From Rhizobacter sp. (GTDB lineage: Bacteria > Pseudomonadota > Gammaproteobacteria > Burkholderiales > Burkholderiaceae_C), in contig NZ_JADMJX010000256.1 of assembly GCF_018780185.1 (NCBI RefSeq), positions 1-34,516 of the forward strand: 34,516 nucleotides of DNA. Direction: 5' to 3'. Below are positions 16,812-26,047 of this stretch, piece by piece. The position numbers and the translations under genes were made by a program. How positions within the stretch are numbered: position 1 is the stretch's first letter; every line of letters begins with the position of its first letter. Under the pieces are notes generated by a model. The model was not told where the DNA came from. It did not search any database and was given only the letters and a program-made list of their open reading frames with translations.

Positions 16812-18305
16812 ATGAACTTGCGCCGCACCCTGACCGTGGTGAGCTTGGCTGTGATGCTGTCGGCCTGCGGCACCCAGGTCGTCAACCCCGTCACCGGCCA
16901 GTCCGAGCGCTCGGTGATGAGCGAGCAAGACGAGATCGCGACGGGCAAGAAAGCCCACCAGGAGATCCTGCAGGAGTACGGGGCCTACGCCAACCCGAAG
17001 CTGCAGGCCTACGTGAACGACGTTGGCCAGCGGCTCGCCAAGCAATCGCACCGCGCCAACCTGGCGTGGACCTTCACCGTGCTCGACAGCCCCGACATCA
17101 ACGCCTTTGCCTTGCCCGGCGGGTATGTCTACATCACGCGCGGCATCATGGCCTACCTCGACAGCGAGGCCGAGCTGGCCGGTGTGGTCGGCCACGAGAT
17201 CGGCCACGTGACCGCACGCCACGGCGCGCAGCGCGCCACGCGGCAACAGACGGCCGGCCTGGGCGTGCTCGCGGCCACCGTGCTCGGCGCCGTGCTCGAA
17301 GCGGGCGGCGTGGGTGGCGCCACCGACCTGGCCGGCCAGGTGTCGCAGACGGCGGCTGCCGGTTACGTGGCTTCGTACAGCCGCGAGCAGGAGCTGCAGG
17401 CCGACCAGCTCGGCGCCGAGTACCTGGTGCGCAACCAGTACAACCCGCAGAACATGATCGACGTGATCGTGTTGCTCAAGAACCAGGAGCAGTTCGCCGC
17501 CGATGCCGCCCGCGCCGAAGGCAAGGCCGCGCCCTCGGGCTCGAGCTGGCTGGCTTCACACCCGAGCAACGACAAGCGGCTGGCCGACATCCGCCAGACC
17601 GCCAGCAAATACCAAGGCAACTACGGCGACGACGGCCGTGCGCGCTACCTGCAGGCCGTGGAAGGCATGACCTTTGGCGACAGCCGCGAGCAAGGCGTGA
17701 CCAGAGGGCGCAACTTCTACCACGAGCCCCTGGGCATCGCGCTCACCGCGCCGGCTGGTTGGCAGGTGCAGAACTCGCAAGAGGCCATCGTGCTCGCGAA
17801 CGGCGCGCGCGACGCCGGTCTCATCGTGCGGCTGGTGCCACCCAAGGCGGGCAGCACGCATGAAGAGGTGATCCGCAACGTGGTCAAGCCCACCGAGGGC
17901 CGCACCGAGGCGCGCACGCTGCATGGCCTGGCCGCCACGCACTTCACCGGCACCGTGCGCAACGAACAAGGCCAGAGCCAGGCCGTGACGCTCACCCTCG
18001 TCACCGGCCCGGGCGGGCGCAACTACCTGATGCAGTACGCCGCCAAGGACGCCGCCGCGTTGCAGCGCGCGACCGCCCAAATGGTGGAGGCCGAGGCCTC
18101 ATTCCGTGCCATCACCGCCGCCGACCGTGCGGCGGCCAAACCCTGGAGCGTGAAAACCGTGCCCTACCCCCGCGGTGGCTTCGCCGAGCTGGCGCGCTCG
18201 TCGCCGCTGCCGGTGCGCGCCGAGGCGCAACTCAGGTTGATGAACAGTGCCTATGGCGGCAGCGCCGAGCCCAAGCCCGGCCAACAGGTGAAGGTTGTGT
18301 ACTGA
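16812..18305 (+). CDS. M48 family metalloprotease, putative lipoprotein
   Basis: 497 aa; lipobox LSAC, zinc motif HEIGHVTARH, EQELQADQLGAEYL; long C-terminal extension. Confidence 0.92.
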   Translation: MNLRRTLTVVSLAVMLSACGTQVVNPVTGQSERSVMSEQDEIATGKKAHQEILQEYGAYANPKLQAYVNDVGQRLAKQSHRANLAWTFTVLDSPDINAFALPGGYVYITRGIMAYLDSEAELAGVVGHEIGHVTARHGAQRATRQQTAGLGVLAATVLGAVLEAGGVGGATDLAGQVSQTAAAGYVASYSREQELQADQLGAEYLVRNQYNPQNMIDVIVLLKNQEQFAADAARAEGKAAPSGSSWLASHPSNDKRLADIRQTASKYQGNYGDDGRARYLQAVEGMTFGDSREQGVTRGRNFYHEPLGIALTAPAGWQVQNSQEAIVLANGARDAGLIVRLVPPKAGSTHEEVIRNVVKPTEGRTEARTLHGLAATHFTGTVRNEQGQSQAVTLTLVTGPGGRNYLMQYAAKDAAALQRATAQMVEAEASFRAITAADRAAAKPWSVKTVPYPRGGFAELARSSPLPVRAEAQLRLMNSAYGGSAEPKPGQQVKVVY

Positions 18306-18340
18306 CATGATGAAACCCCCACGCGTACTTCGTTCGCTGC

Positions 18341-18352
18341 CCCCCATGGGGG
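18341..18352. repeat. Short perfect palindrome CCCCCATGGGGG
   Basis: 12-bp perfect palindrome in the M48-yebC gap. Confidence 0.7.
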
Positions 18353-18353
18353 C

Positions 18354-18389
18354 TCTCAGTACCTTCGGAACGGCCGGGCGGTACTGAGA
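18354..18389 (+). promoter_or_regulatory. 10-bp stem hairpin directly abutting the yebC start codon
   Basis: TCTCAGTACC ... GGTACTGAGA, 16-nt loop; the last base is the A of the yebC ATG. Confidence 0.6.
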
Positions 18390-19102
18390 TGGGCGCACAG
18401 TGGAAAGCCAAACACAAGGACCTGGCCGCCAACGCCAAGGGCCGCCTCTTCGGCAAGCTCGCGAAAGACATCATGGTCGCCGCACGCCACGGCGCCGACC
18501 CGGCCGCCAATGCGCGGCTGCGGCTGGTCATCGAGCAGGCCCGCAAGGTCTCGATGCCCAAGGACACGCTCGACCGCGCCATCAAGAAGGGCGCCGGCCT
18601 GACCGGTGAGGCGGTGCATTTCGAGCACGCGATGTACGAAGGCTTTGCGCCGCACCGCGTGCCGGTGATGGTGGAGTGCCTGACCGACAACCTGAACCGC
18701 GCGGCCTCCGAGATGCGCGTGCTGTTCCGCAAGGGCCAGCTCGGCACCTCGGGCACGGTCTCGTGGGACTTTGCCCACGTGGGCCTGATCGAAGCCGAGC
18801 CCGCCACGGCCGGTGCCGACCCCGAGCTCGCCGCCATCGAAGCCGGTGCACAAGACTTCGAGGCCGCCGATGACGAGGGCGTCACCCTCTTCATCACCGA
18901 CCCCACCGACCTCGACCTGGTGAGCCGCGCGCTGCCGGCGCAGGGCTTCAACGTGGTGTCGGCCAAGCTGGGCTACCGACCGAAGAACCCGGTCAGCGCC
19001 AGCAGCCTGAATGCCGAGCAGCTGGAAGAAGTGGAAGCCTTCCTGGCCGCGCTCGATGCGAACGAAGACGTGCAGAACGTGTTCGCGGGCTTGCAGGCGT
19101 GA
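18389..19102 (+). CDS. YebC/PmpR family DNA-binding protein
   Basis: 237 aa; [68 protein letters not shown] is a YebC signature. Confidence 0.95.
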   Translation: MGAQWKAKHKDLAANAKGRLFGKLAKDIMVAARHGADPAANARLRLVIEQARKVSMPKDTLDRAIKKGAGLTGEAVHFEHAMYEGFAPHRVPVMVECLTDNLNRAASEMRVLFRKGQLGTSGTVSWDFAHVGLIEAEPATAGADPELAAIEAGAQDFEAADDEGVTLFITDPTDLDLVSRALPAQGFNVVSAKLGYRPKNPVSASSLNAEQLEEVEAFLAALDANEDVQNVFAGLQA

Positions 19103-19118
19103 GGCCCCTGCAGGCAAC

Positions 19119-20759
19119 TCAAGACGCGTACAGCAGGTAGTCAGCGGTGTAAGGCACCCGATCCACCGTGCCGACCGAGCTGGCATCGCAGGGGCGCTGC
19201 GGTGCCACGCCACCCGCTGTGTTGACGCGCTGAACACTGGTCACGCTGGCAAAACGCCCGGCGCCGCCCACCGAGCGGGCCGACAGCAGCAGCCAGGGGA
19301 TGGCCCCTGCCTGCGGCGCGTCGGCACGCGCTTCGAGCTTGCCGACGATCTTGCTGCCGTCGGCGGCTTCCCAGTGCGGGCCGGCGTAGTGCGTGCCGCG
19401 GCTGGCGCCGTGGGTGTCGAACAGCTCGGCCTGCGGGGCGACGAACACCCACTGCGCGCCGGCTGCTGCGGCCTTGTCGGCACGGCACTCGTAGACCTGC
19501 ACACCACGTGCCGAGATGCGCTCCACCAGCCTGGCTTCGCCCACCGGCGTCAACACAGGCGGGATCTGCGCCGCTTGCTGCGCCACCGCCAGCGCGCCGA
19601 TCTTCCGGCCCATGGCCAGGCCCACTTCGCCCGAGGTGCGGTAGTGGATGCCACCCCAGACCCGTGAGGCGGCCACTTCCGCCATGAAGTCGTCGACGCG
19701 TGCCCAGCGCCGGGTGGCGCCTTGGGCGGTCGGGCTGCTGGTGCTCAGCACCGGCAGCTTGGCGTTGCCCACCTCGGCCTGCAGGATGGTGCCCAGGGTC
19801 GCGGCCAGGATGGAGTGCGCGCTCGGGTACTCGGGGTGCAGCGGTGACTCGATCAACGACGCCCAGCCGGCCTCGGGCTGCGTGGCGTTGTTGCCGTCGC
19901 TCTCACCATTGCGGATGGCGGTGATGGGGCGCCAGAAGTTGTGGTGGTACTTGGCATCGAAGACCGAAATCATCGCGTCGTCCATCGCCTGCGTGACGGT
20001 GGCAAACAGGCGCGCGTTCTGCACCACGCTGCGCCCCGGCATGTTGGCGACCGAGCGCACCACGCCGTGGTAGATGGGGGGCAAGGAGTAGTCCCAGAAG
20101 CGGGCCACTTCGGTCTGCTCGGGGCTGCGCTGCTTGCTGGTCTTGCTGCCCAGGGTCTTGACCTCGTCGTAGTCGCGTGCCCACGTCGTGCTCGTGAGGG
20201 CAGGCGGCGGGCCGGGGCGGAACTGCGACGCACTGGCCAGCAGCCAGGGCTTGCGTGCCGACCACTGCCAGGCGGCAACTGCCGCGGTGGGCACGTAGCT
20301 GCCTGCGGTGGTGTGCGGGCGGTAGCGCTCGGGCGTGGCGACGCCGTCGTCGGCACGGCGCGTCAGCACGGCGGCCGCGGCTTGCTCACCGGCGGCGATG
20401 CCAGCGGCCTTGGCGGGGCCGTCGGCCAGCTTGGCGAGTGCGGCCTGGTAGGCGCTGGTGATCGACGCTTCCTGCGCCGGCATCAGCTTGGACAGCGTCA
20501 CGCGGTTGGCGGCGGCGACGGCGGCGTCGAGCGAAGTGTCACCGGGCTGGCGCAGCGCGGCCGTGCTCACCGCTTCGTGCACGGCGGTCTGCACGATGGC
20601 CATCACGCGGTTGGCGGGTGGGGTGCCGAGCTTGGCTTCGACGATCAGCTCGCCGGCCTTGACGTTCCAGTCGGTCACCACGTCGGCGTGGGCGCCGAGG
20701 GTGAAGGCGAGCAGGCCGCCGGCGGCCAGTGCGGCCTTTCTGTTGTTTGCAATCTTCAT
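19119..20759 (-). CDS. Secreted vanadium-dependent haloperoxidase/PAP2-like protein fused to a C-terminal DUF3455-like domain
   Basis: Signal peptide; KYHHNFWRP (KX6RP), HPEYPSAH, SRVWGGIHYRTSGEVG. The C-terminal ~140 aa (GVQVYECR...FDTHGASRGTHYAGPHWEAADGSKIVGK...PWLLLSA...VQRVNTAGGVAP...VPYTADYLLY) resembles DUF3455. Confidence 0.85.
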   Translation of the reverse strand: MKIANNRKAALAAGGLLAFTLGAHADVVTDWNVKAGELIVEAKLGTPPANRVMAIVQTAVHEAVSTAALRQPGDTSLDAAVAAANRVTLSKLMPAQEASITSAYQAALAKLADGPAKAAGIAAGEQAAAAVLTRRADDGVATPERYRPHTTAGSYVPTAAVAAWQWSARKPWLLASASQFRPGPPPALTSTTWARDYDEVKTLGSKTSKQRSPEQTEVARFWDYSLPPIYHGVVRSVANMPGRSVVQNARLFATVTQAMDDAMISVFDAKYHHNFWRPITAIRNGESDGNNATQPEAGWASLIESPLHPEYPSAHSILAATLGTILQAEVGNAKLPVLSTSSPTAQGATRRWARVDDFMAEVAASRVWGGIHYRTSGEVGLAMGRKIGALAVAQQAAQIPPVLTPVGEARLVERISARGVQVYECRADKAAAAGAQWVFVAPQAELFDTHGASRGTHYAGPHWEAADGSKIVGKLEARADAPQAGAIPWLLLSARSVGGAGRFASVTSVQRVNTAGGVAPQRPCDASSVGTVDRVPYTADYLLYAS

Positions 20760-20805
20760 GGGGTCTTCCTTTGTATCGGGTGCATCAGTTCCGAGCAGTG
20801 ACGAA

Positions 20806-21660
20806 TCACTTGCGGGTGATGACGATTTGCAGGTAGTCGCTGGGGGCGACCATGGTCTTGTCGTCGGCGCGGTTGAAGCGGGCGATCAGCGTGAGCAGGT
20901 CGTCGGCCAGGGCCGGTTGCTTGTCGGCGTCGAGCGCGGCAAAGGCCTTCAGCACCGGGCCGTAGTAGGTCTTGAACACGTCGAGCCAGTGTTCGGGCGA
21001 GCGGTAGCGCATGACGAACTGGCGTTGTTCGACGTGGATGTGCTTCGCCTCGCCCTGGAACAGGTCGGACAAAAGCGCGTTGGTGCCCCACAGCGCGGGT
21101 GAGGTGACGCCGGCGGGGGGCGGCACGTGCTTGCCGATCGTCTTGAAGAGCTGGCCGATGAAGCCGTCGGGCGTCCAGTTGGCCATGCCGATCTTGCCGC
21201 CGGGCTTGCACACGCGCAGCATCTCGCTGGCCACGCGCGGCGGGTTGGGGGCGAACATGCAGCCGAAGGTGGAGACCACCGCGTCGAAGCTGGCGTCGTC
21301 GAAGGGCAGTGCTTCGACATCGGCTTCCTGGAAATCGATATTGGTGAGGCCTTCGGCGGCGGCGCGGCCACGGCCGAGCTCCAGCAGGGCGGGCACGTAG
21401 TCGGTGGAGGTCACTTCGGCCCAGCGGCGGGCAGCGGCGAGGGTCACGTTGCCGTTGCCGGCGGCGACGTCGAGCACACGCTGGCCGGCGCGCAGGTCGA
21501 GCGCTTCGCACAGCGATTCGCCGACGATCTGCAGCGTGGTGCCGACCACGGCATAGTCGCCTGAAGCCCAGGCGGCTTTCTGGCGGGTCTTGATGGCGTT
21601 GAAGTCAGGTGTGACGGTAGGGGGTGCTGTGCCGGCCATGGCAGTAGAAAATGCGTTCAT
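20806..21660 (-). CDS. Class I SAM-dependent methyltransferase
   Basis: 284 aa after trimming to MNAFSTAMAG; motif I VLDVAAGNGNVTLAAA, EADVEALPFDDASFDAVVSTFGCMFAPN, LRVCKPGGKIGMANWTPDGFIG. Confidence 0.92.
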   Translation of the reverse strand: MNAFSTAMAGTAPPTVTPDFNAIKTRQKAAWASGDYAVVGTTLQIVGESLCEALDLRAGQRVLDVAAGNGNVTLAAARRWAEVTSTDYVPALLELGRGRAAAEGLTNIDFQEADVEALPFDDASFDAVVSTFGCMFAPNPPRVASEMLRVCKPGGKIGMANWTPDGFIGQLFKTIGKHVPPPAGVTSPALWGTNALLSDLFQGEAKHIHVEQRQFVMRYRSPEHWLDVFKTYYGPVLKAFAALDADKQPALADDLLTLIARFNRADDKTMVAPSDYLQIVITRK

Positions 21661-21804
21661 GAGGTTTGCTCCGAAAGTTGATGAGTCGACCGTGCCGCGC
21701 CTCGCATGGCGGGGCCGGCGGGCGCTTGTCTGTGCCTTGGCACGGCACGCAACCGCCGAAACGCACTGTCGAACCCCTGCGTGGGAAGCCGCGTGGTAAT
21801 CGGC

Positions 21805-23823
21805 ATGGAAAAGAGCGTGGAATCGCAGCCCGGCCCCGCCGGCTTGCGGCTGCAACTGCTGGGGTCGCTGCAGGTGAGGCGCGGGGCCGAGGTGCTGGCG
21901 CTGCCGAGTTCGCGCAAGGTGCGCGCCCTGGCCGCCTACCTGGCAACGACCATGCATGAGGTGTCGCGCAGCCATTTGTGCGAGCTGCTGTGGGACCTGC
22001 CCAACGACCCGCGCGGTGAGCTGCGCTGGTGCCTGAGCAAGCTGCGTGCGGTGCTCGACGAGCCGGGGCACCCCCGTGTGCAGGCCAATGGCGATGCGTT
22101 GCGGCTCGACCTCACAGGTTGCGAGGTGGACGTGCTGCAGGTGAACCACACGCTGCAAAGCGGCATGGCCTCACTCGACGCAGACAGCTTGCGTGCACTG
22201 GCCGCACGGTTCCGTGGTGACTTTCTCCAGGGCCTGGAGATTCCGCGCAGCGCCGCTTACAGCGCGTGGCTCACGGCGCAGCGGCGGCGTTTTCGGGCCG
22301 GGCAGGTGGCGGTGCTGGAGCGCCTGGCCCAGGTGTTGCCGCCGGGGTCGGGCGAGGCCATCGCCTGCATCGAGGCCTGGTTGCGGCTCGCGCCGTTCGA
22401 TGTGCGAGCGCACGAGCGGCTGTTCGAGGCCTTGGCCGAAGGCGGCCGCTTGCGCGAGGGCGACGAGCACCTGGCCGCCGCCGCGCGCCAGTACGAGGCC
22501 GAGGGCCAGGACTGGGCCCGCATCGGCCACGCCTGGCGGGCCGCCAAGCTGCGGCATGCGGCGCCTTCTGGCGTGGCCTTGATCCTGCCCGCCGAGGTGC
22601 AGCGCCCGCCCGAAATCGCCACGCCCACCACCCGCCGCGCCTCGCTGGCGGTGATGCCCTTCACCGACCGCACGCGCGGCGTGGCGGTGCGCGGTGGCCT
22701 GGGTGACGGGCTGGCGCACGACATCATCACGCGCCTGGCCAAGCTGCGCAGCATGTTCGTGATTGCCCAAGGCACGGTGTTTGCGCTCGACGAGCGCCGC
22801 ATCGGCGCCGAAGACGCCGGCCGCCGCCTCAATGTCGATTACGTGGCCGGTGGCTCGTTGCGCCACGAGCCCGGCGGGCGTGTCAGCGTCACCGTGCAGC
22901 TCACCGAAACACGCAGCGCTCGCGTGCTCTGGGCCGAGGTGTTCGCCGGCAAGCTCGACGACACCTTCGGCTGGCTCGACATCATCGGCGACCGCATCGT
23001 CGCTGCGGTGGCCAGCCAGATCGAGGTGGCCGAGCGCAACCGCGCCATCCTCAAGGCGCCCAACTCGCTCGACGCCTGGGAGGCCCACCACCGCGGCCTG
23101 TGGCACATGATGCGTTTCAACCGCGAAGACAACGAGCAGGCGCGCCACTTCTTCGAGATGGCCGTGCGGCTCGACCCGGGCTTCGCGCGGCCCTATGCCG
23201 GGTTGTCGTTCACCCACTTCCAGGATGCCTTCCTCGGCTGGGCGGGGCGCGACGACGCCACCGAGATGGCTTACCGCGTGGCCTCGCAAGGCCTGATGGC
23301 CGACGACCTCGACCCGTCGGCGCACTGGGCGCTCGGCCGGGCCCAGTGGCTGCGCGGGCGCTTGAGCGAATCGCTGGCCGAGCTCGACACCAGCGTCGAC
23401 CTGAGCCCCAACTTTGCACATGGCCACTACACGCTGGCCTTCGTGCACGCGCAATCGGGTGACCCGCTGGCGGCGGTGAGCGAGTCGGACCACTCGCGTG
23501 CACTGAGCCCGTTCGACCCGATGCTGTTCGCGATGATGGGCGCCCGCGCCATGGGGTTGATGCGCCTGGGCCGCCACGACGAGGCGGCCGACTGGGCGAT
23601 CAAGGCGGCCGCGCGGCCCAATGCGCACGTGCACATCCTCGCGATTGCGCAGTACTGCCTCGCGTTGGCCGATCGGGGCGACGAAGCGCGGCAACTCGCT
23701 GCCGCCGTGCAGCGCGCCCAGCCGGGTTATCAGGTCGAAGACTTCCTGGCCTCCTTCCAGTACGGCGCCGAAGGCGCGGCGCTGATCCGCCAGGGTGCCG
23801 CCCAGACGCAGCACAAGCCCTGA
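21805..23823 (+). CDS. SARP/BTAD-type regulator with TolB-like middle domain and C-terminal TPRs
   Basis: N-terminal LRLQLLGSLQVRRGAEVLALPSSRKVRALAAYLA...SRSHLCELLWDLPNDPRGELRWCLSKLRAVLD, BTAD helices, TolB-like LAVMPFTDRTR...GDGLAHDIITRLAKLRSMFVIAQGT...YVAGGSLRHE, then TPR. No cyclase catalytic domain seen. Start at 21805 is preferred over 21706. Confidence 0.85.
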   Translation: MEKSVESQPGPAGLRLQLLGSLQVRRGAEVLALPSSRKVRALAAYLATTMHEVSRSHLCELLWDLPNDPRGELRWCLSKLRAVLDEPGHPRVQANGDALRLDLTGCEVDVLQVNHTLQSGMASLDADSLRALAARFRGDFLQGLEIPRSAAYSAWLTAQRRRFRAGQVAVLERLAQVLPPGSGEAIACIEAWLRLAPFDVRAHERLFEALAEGGRLREGDEHLAAAARQYEAEGQDWARIGHAWRAAKLRHAAPSGVALILPAEVQRPPEIATPTTRRASLAVMPFTDRTRGVAVRGGLGDGLAHDIITRLAKLRSMFVIAQGTVFALDERRIGAEDAGRRLNVDYVAGGSLRHEPGGRVSVTVQLTETRSARVLWAEVFAGKLDDTFGWLDIIGDRIVAAVASQIEVAERNRAILKAPNSLDAWEAHHRGLWHMMRFNREDNEQARHFFEMAVRLDPGFARPYAGLSFTHFQDAFLGWAGRDDATEMAYRVASQGLMADDLDPSAHWALGRAQWLRGRLSESLAELDTSVDLSPNFAHGHYTLAFVHAQSGDPLAAVSESDHSRALSPFDPMLFAMMGARAMGLMRLGRHDEAADWAIKAAARPNAHVHILAIAQYCLALADRGDEARQLAAAVQRAQPGYQVEDFLASFQYGAEGAALIRQGAAQTQHKP

Positions 23824-23891
23824 GGCCCGGCGCCGAATGCCGGTGCTAAGCTGCCTCGAACCCATTGACAAACCGACCCACGAGACCTGCC

Positions 23892-25019
23892 ATGCCCGGA
23901 CTGCTGCCCCACGTCGACCCTGAAGGCCTGCTTGAGTTTTCGGTGGTCTACACCGACCGCGCGCTCAACCACATGTCGAGCAAGTTCCAGGGTGTGATGC
24001 GCGACATCTCGGCCACGCTGAAAGAGGCTTACCACGCCAGGTCGTCCATCGTGGTGCCGGGCAGCGGCACCTTCGGCATGGAAGCCGTGGCCCGCCAGTT
24101 CGCCACCGGACAGAAGGTGCTGGTCATCCGCAACGGCTGGTTCAGCTACCGCTGGACGCAGATCTTCGACATGGGCTCCATCCCGGCTTCGGCCACGGTG
24201 CTCAAGGCGCGGCCTGTTGCAACCGGCCCCGAGGCAGCTTATGCGCCGGCCCCCATCGCCGAGGTGGTGGCCACCATCCAGCGCGAAAAGCCGGCGCTCG
24301 TGTTTGCGGCCCACGTCGAGACGGCCAGCGGCATGCTGCTGCCCGACGACTACCTGCGCGCCGTCGGTGAGGCGGTGCATGCGGTGGGCGGCCTCTTCGT
24401 GCTCGACTGCATTGCCTCGGGCGCGATCTGGGTCGACATGGTCGCCAACCAGGTCGACGTGCTCATCAGCGCCCCGCAAAAGGGCTGGAGCGGCTCGCCG
24501 GGCTGCGCCTTCGTGATGCTCAGCGAGCGCGCACGCACGCACATCGACAGCACCACCAGCACCAGCTTCGCCTGCGACCTGCGCAAATGGCTGCAGATGA
24601 TGGAGACCTATGAAGGCGGCGCCTTCGCGTACCACACCACCATGCCCACCGATGCGCTCGCCCGTGTGCGCGACGTGATGCTGGAGACCAAGGCCTTCGG
24701 CTTCGAGCGCGCGCGTGCGGCGCAGCAGCAGCTGGGCCAGCGCGTGCGGTCGCTGTTGGCGAGCCAGGGCTTCAAGAGCGTGGCGGCGCCGGGCTTCGAG
24801 GCGCCAGGCGTGGTGGTGAGCTACACCACCGATGCCGACATCCACTCGTCGAAGAAGTTTCGCGAGCTGGGACTGCAAACGGCGGCGGGCGTGCCGCTGC
24901 AATGTGATGAGCCCGCTGACTTTCGCACCTGGCGCATCGGCCTTTTCGGGCTCGACAAGCTGGGCCACATCGACCGCACCGTCGGCCATCTGGAACAAGC
25001 GCTGGCGAAGGTCCACTGA
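23892..25019 (+). CDS. Class V aminotransferase (alanine--glyoxylate / serine--pyruvate aminotransferase-like)
   Basis: 375 aa; VPGSGTFGMEAVARQF, VLDCIASGAIWVDMVANQVDVLISAPQKGWSGSPGCAFVML (PLP-Lys context). Confidence 0.88.
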   Translation: MPGLLPHVDPEGLLEFSVVYTDRALNHMSSKFQGVMRDISATLKEAYHARSSIVVPGSGTFGMEAVARQFATGQKVLVIRNGWFSYRWTQIFDMGSIPASATVLKARPVATGPEAAYAPAPIAEVVATIQREKPALVFAAHVETASGMLLPDDYLRAVGEAVHAVGGLFVLDCIASGAIWVDMVANQVDVLISAPQKGWSGSPGCAFVMLSERARTHIDSTTSTSFACDLRKWLQMMETYEGGAFAYHTTMPTDALARVRDVMLETKAFGFERARAAQQQLGQRVRSLLASQGFKSVAAPGFEAPGVVVSYTTDADIHSSKKFRELGLQTAAGVPLQCDEPADFRTWRIGLFGLDKLGHIDRTVGHLEQALAKVH

Positions 25020-25144
25020 GCGCTTCTCCGGGCGAGCACCCGGATTGATGCGAATCAGCCTGGTGCGCTCGGCGCTGCCGCACAATCGGCCGACCCATGG
25101 CACCTGCTGTGGGTGCAAATCCCCGAACTCCAGGCCCCATCACC

Positions 25145-26026
25145 ATGCTTTCACGTTTGCCGGCCGCGCTGCGCGGTGGCTTGACCGGCTTCATGCTCGG
25201 CCTCAACACCTTGATCGTGGCGACGAGCCTCGCGCCGCCTTCGCTGCTCAAGCTGCTGTTGCCCTTCGAGGCGGTGCGCCGCGGCTGCGACCGGGTGCTG
25301 ACCGCGCTGGCCTCGGGTTGGGTGGCCGTTAACAACGCCTGGATCGCCGCAGTGCGCCCGGTGCAATGGGACGTGCAAGGCGTCAACGAACTCAACCCGC
25401 GCGGCTGGTACCTGGTGTCGAGCAACCACCAGAGCTGGGTTGACATCCTGGTGCTGCAGCGGGTCTTCCACGGCCACATTCCGTTCCTGAAATTCTTCTT
25501 GAAACAAGAGCTGATCTGGGTGCCGGTGATCGGCCTGGCCTGGTGGGCGCTCGACTTCCCGTTCATGAAACGCGGCAAGGGCCACGGCGCACGCCAGAAC
25601 GACCTCAAGACCACGCGCGAAGCCTGCGAGAAGTTCAAACGCATTCCCACCTCGGTGATCAACTTCGTCGAAGGCACCCGTTTCACGCAAGCCAAGCACG
25701 ACCAGCAGAAGAGCCCCTACCGCCACCTGCTCAAGCCCAAGATCGGTGGCCTGGGCATTGCGCTGGCGACCATGGGCGAGCAGTTCGAGGCCTTGCTCGA
25801 CGTGACCATCGTCTACCCCAACGGCGCTCCGACGTTCTGGCAACTGTTGAGTGGCCGGCTCGACGCCGTGATCGTGCGCGTGCAGCGGCGCGAGATCCCG
25901 AGCGAGGTGTTGGGCAGTGACCCCATCGGCGACAAGGCCTACCGCCAGCGCATCAGTGCCTGGGTCGAGGCCCAGTGGGCTGAGAAAGATGCGTTGATCG
26001 ACCAGTTGCTGCGCGGCCCTGAATAG
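25145..26026 (+). CDS. 1-acyl-sn-glycerol-3-phosphate acyltransferase-like (PlsC/YihG-type) protein
   Basis: 293 aa; acyltransferase motifs SSNHQSWVDILVLQ and INFVEGTRFT. Confidence 0.92.
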   Translation: MLSRLPAALRGGLTGFMLGLNTLIVATSLAPPSLLKLLLPFEAVRRGCDRVLTALASGWVAVNNAWIAAVRPVQWDVQGVNELNPRGWYLVSSNHQSWVDILVLQRVFHGHIPFLKFFLKQELIWVPVIGLAWWALDFPFMKRGKGHGARQNDLKTTREACEKFKRIPTSVINFVEGTRFTQAKHDQQKSPYRHLLKPKIGGLGIALATMGEQFEALLDVTIVYPNGAPTFWQLLSGRLDAVIVRVQRREIPSEVLGSDPIGDKAYRQRISAWVEAQWAEKDALIDQLLRGPE

Positions 26027-26047
26027 CAGCGCACCCGCATCGCGCAG

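Noticed and set aside
22171-23871. 566-aa minus-strand ORF antisense to the SARP regulator
   Set aside because: Shadow ORF of a well-supported coding gene; no domain signature.
25027-25044. Hairpin TCCGGG-CGAGCA-CCCGGA after the aminotransferase gene
   Set aside because: Only a 6-bp stem with no T-tract; not convincing as a terminator, likely chance in high-GC DNA.
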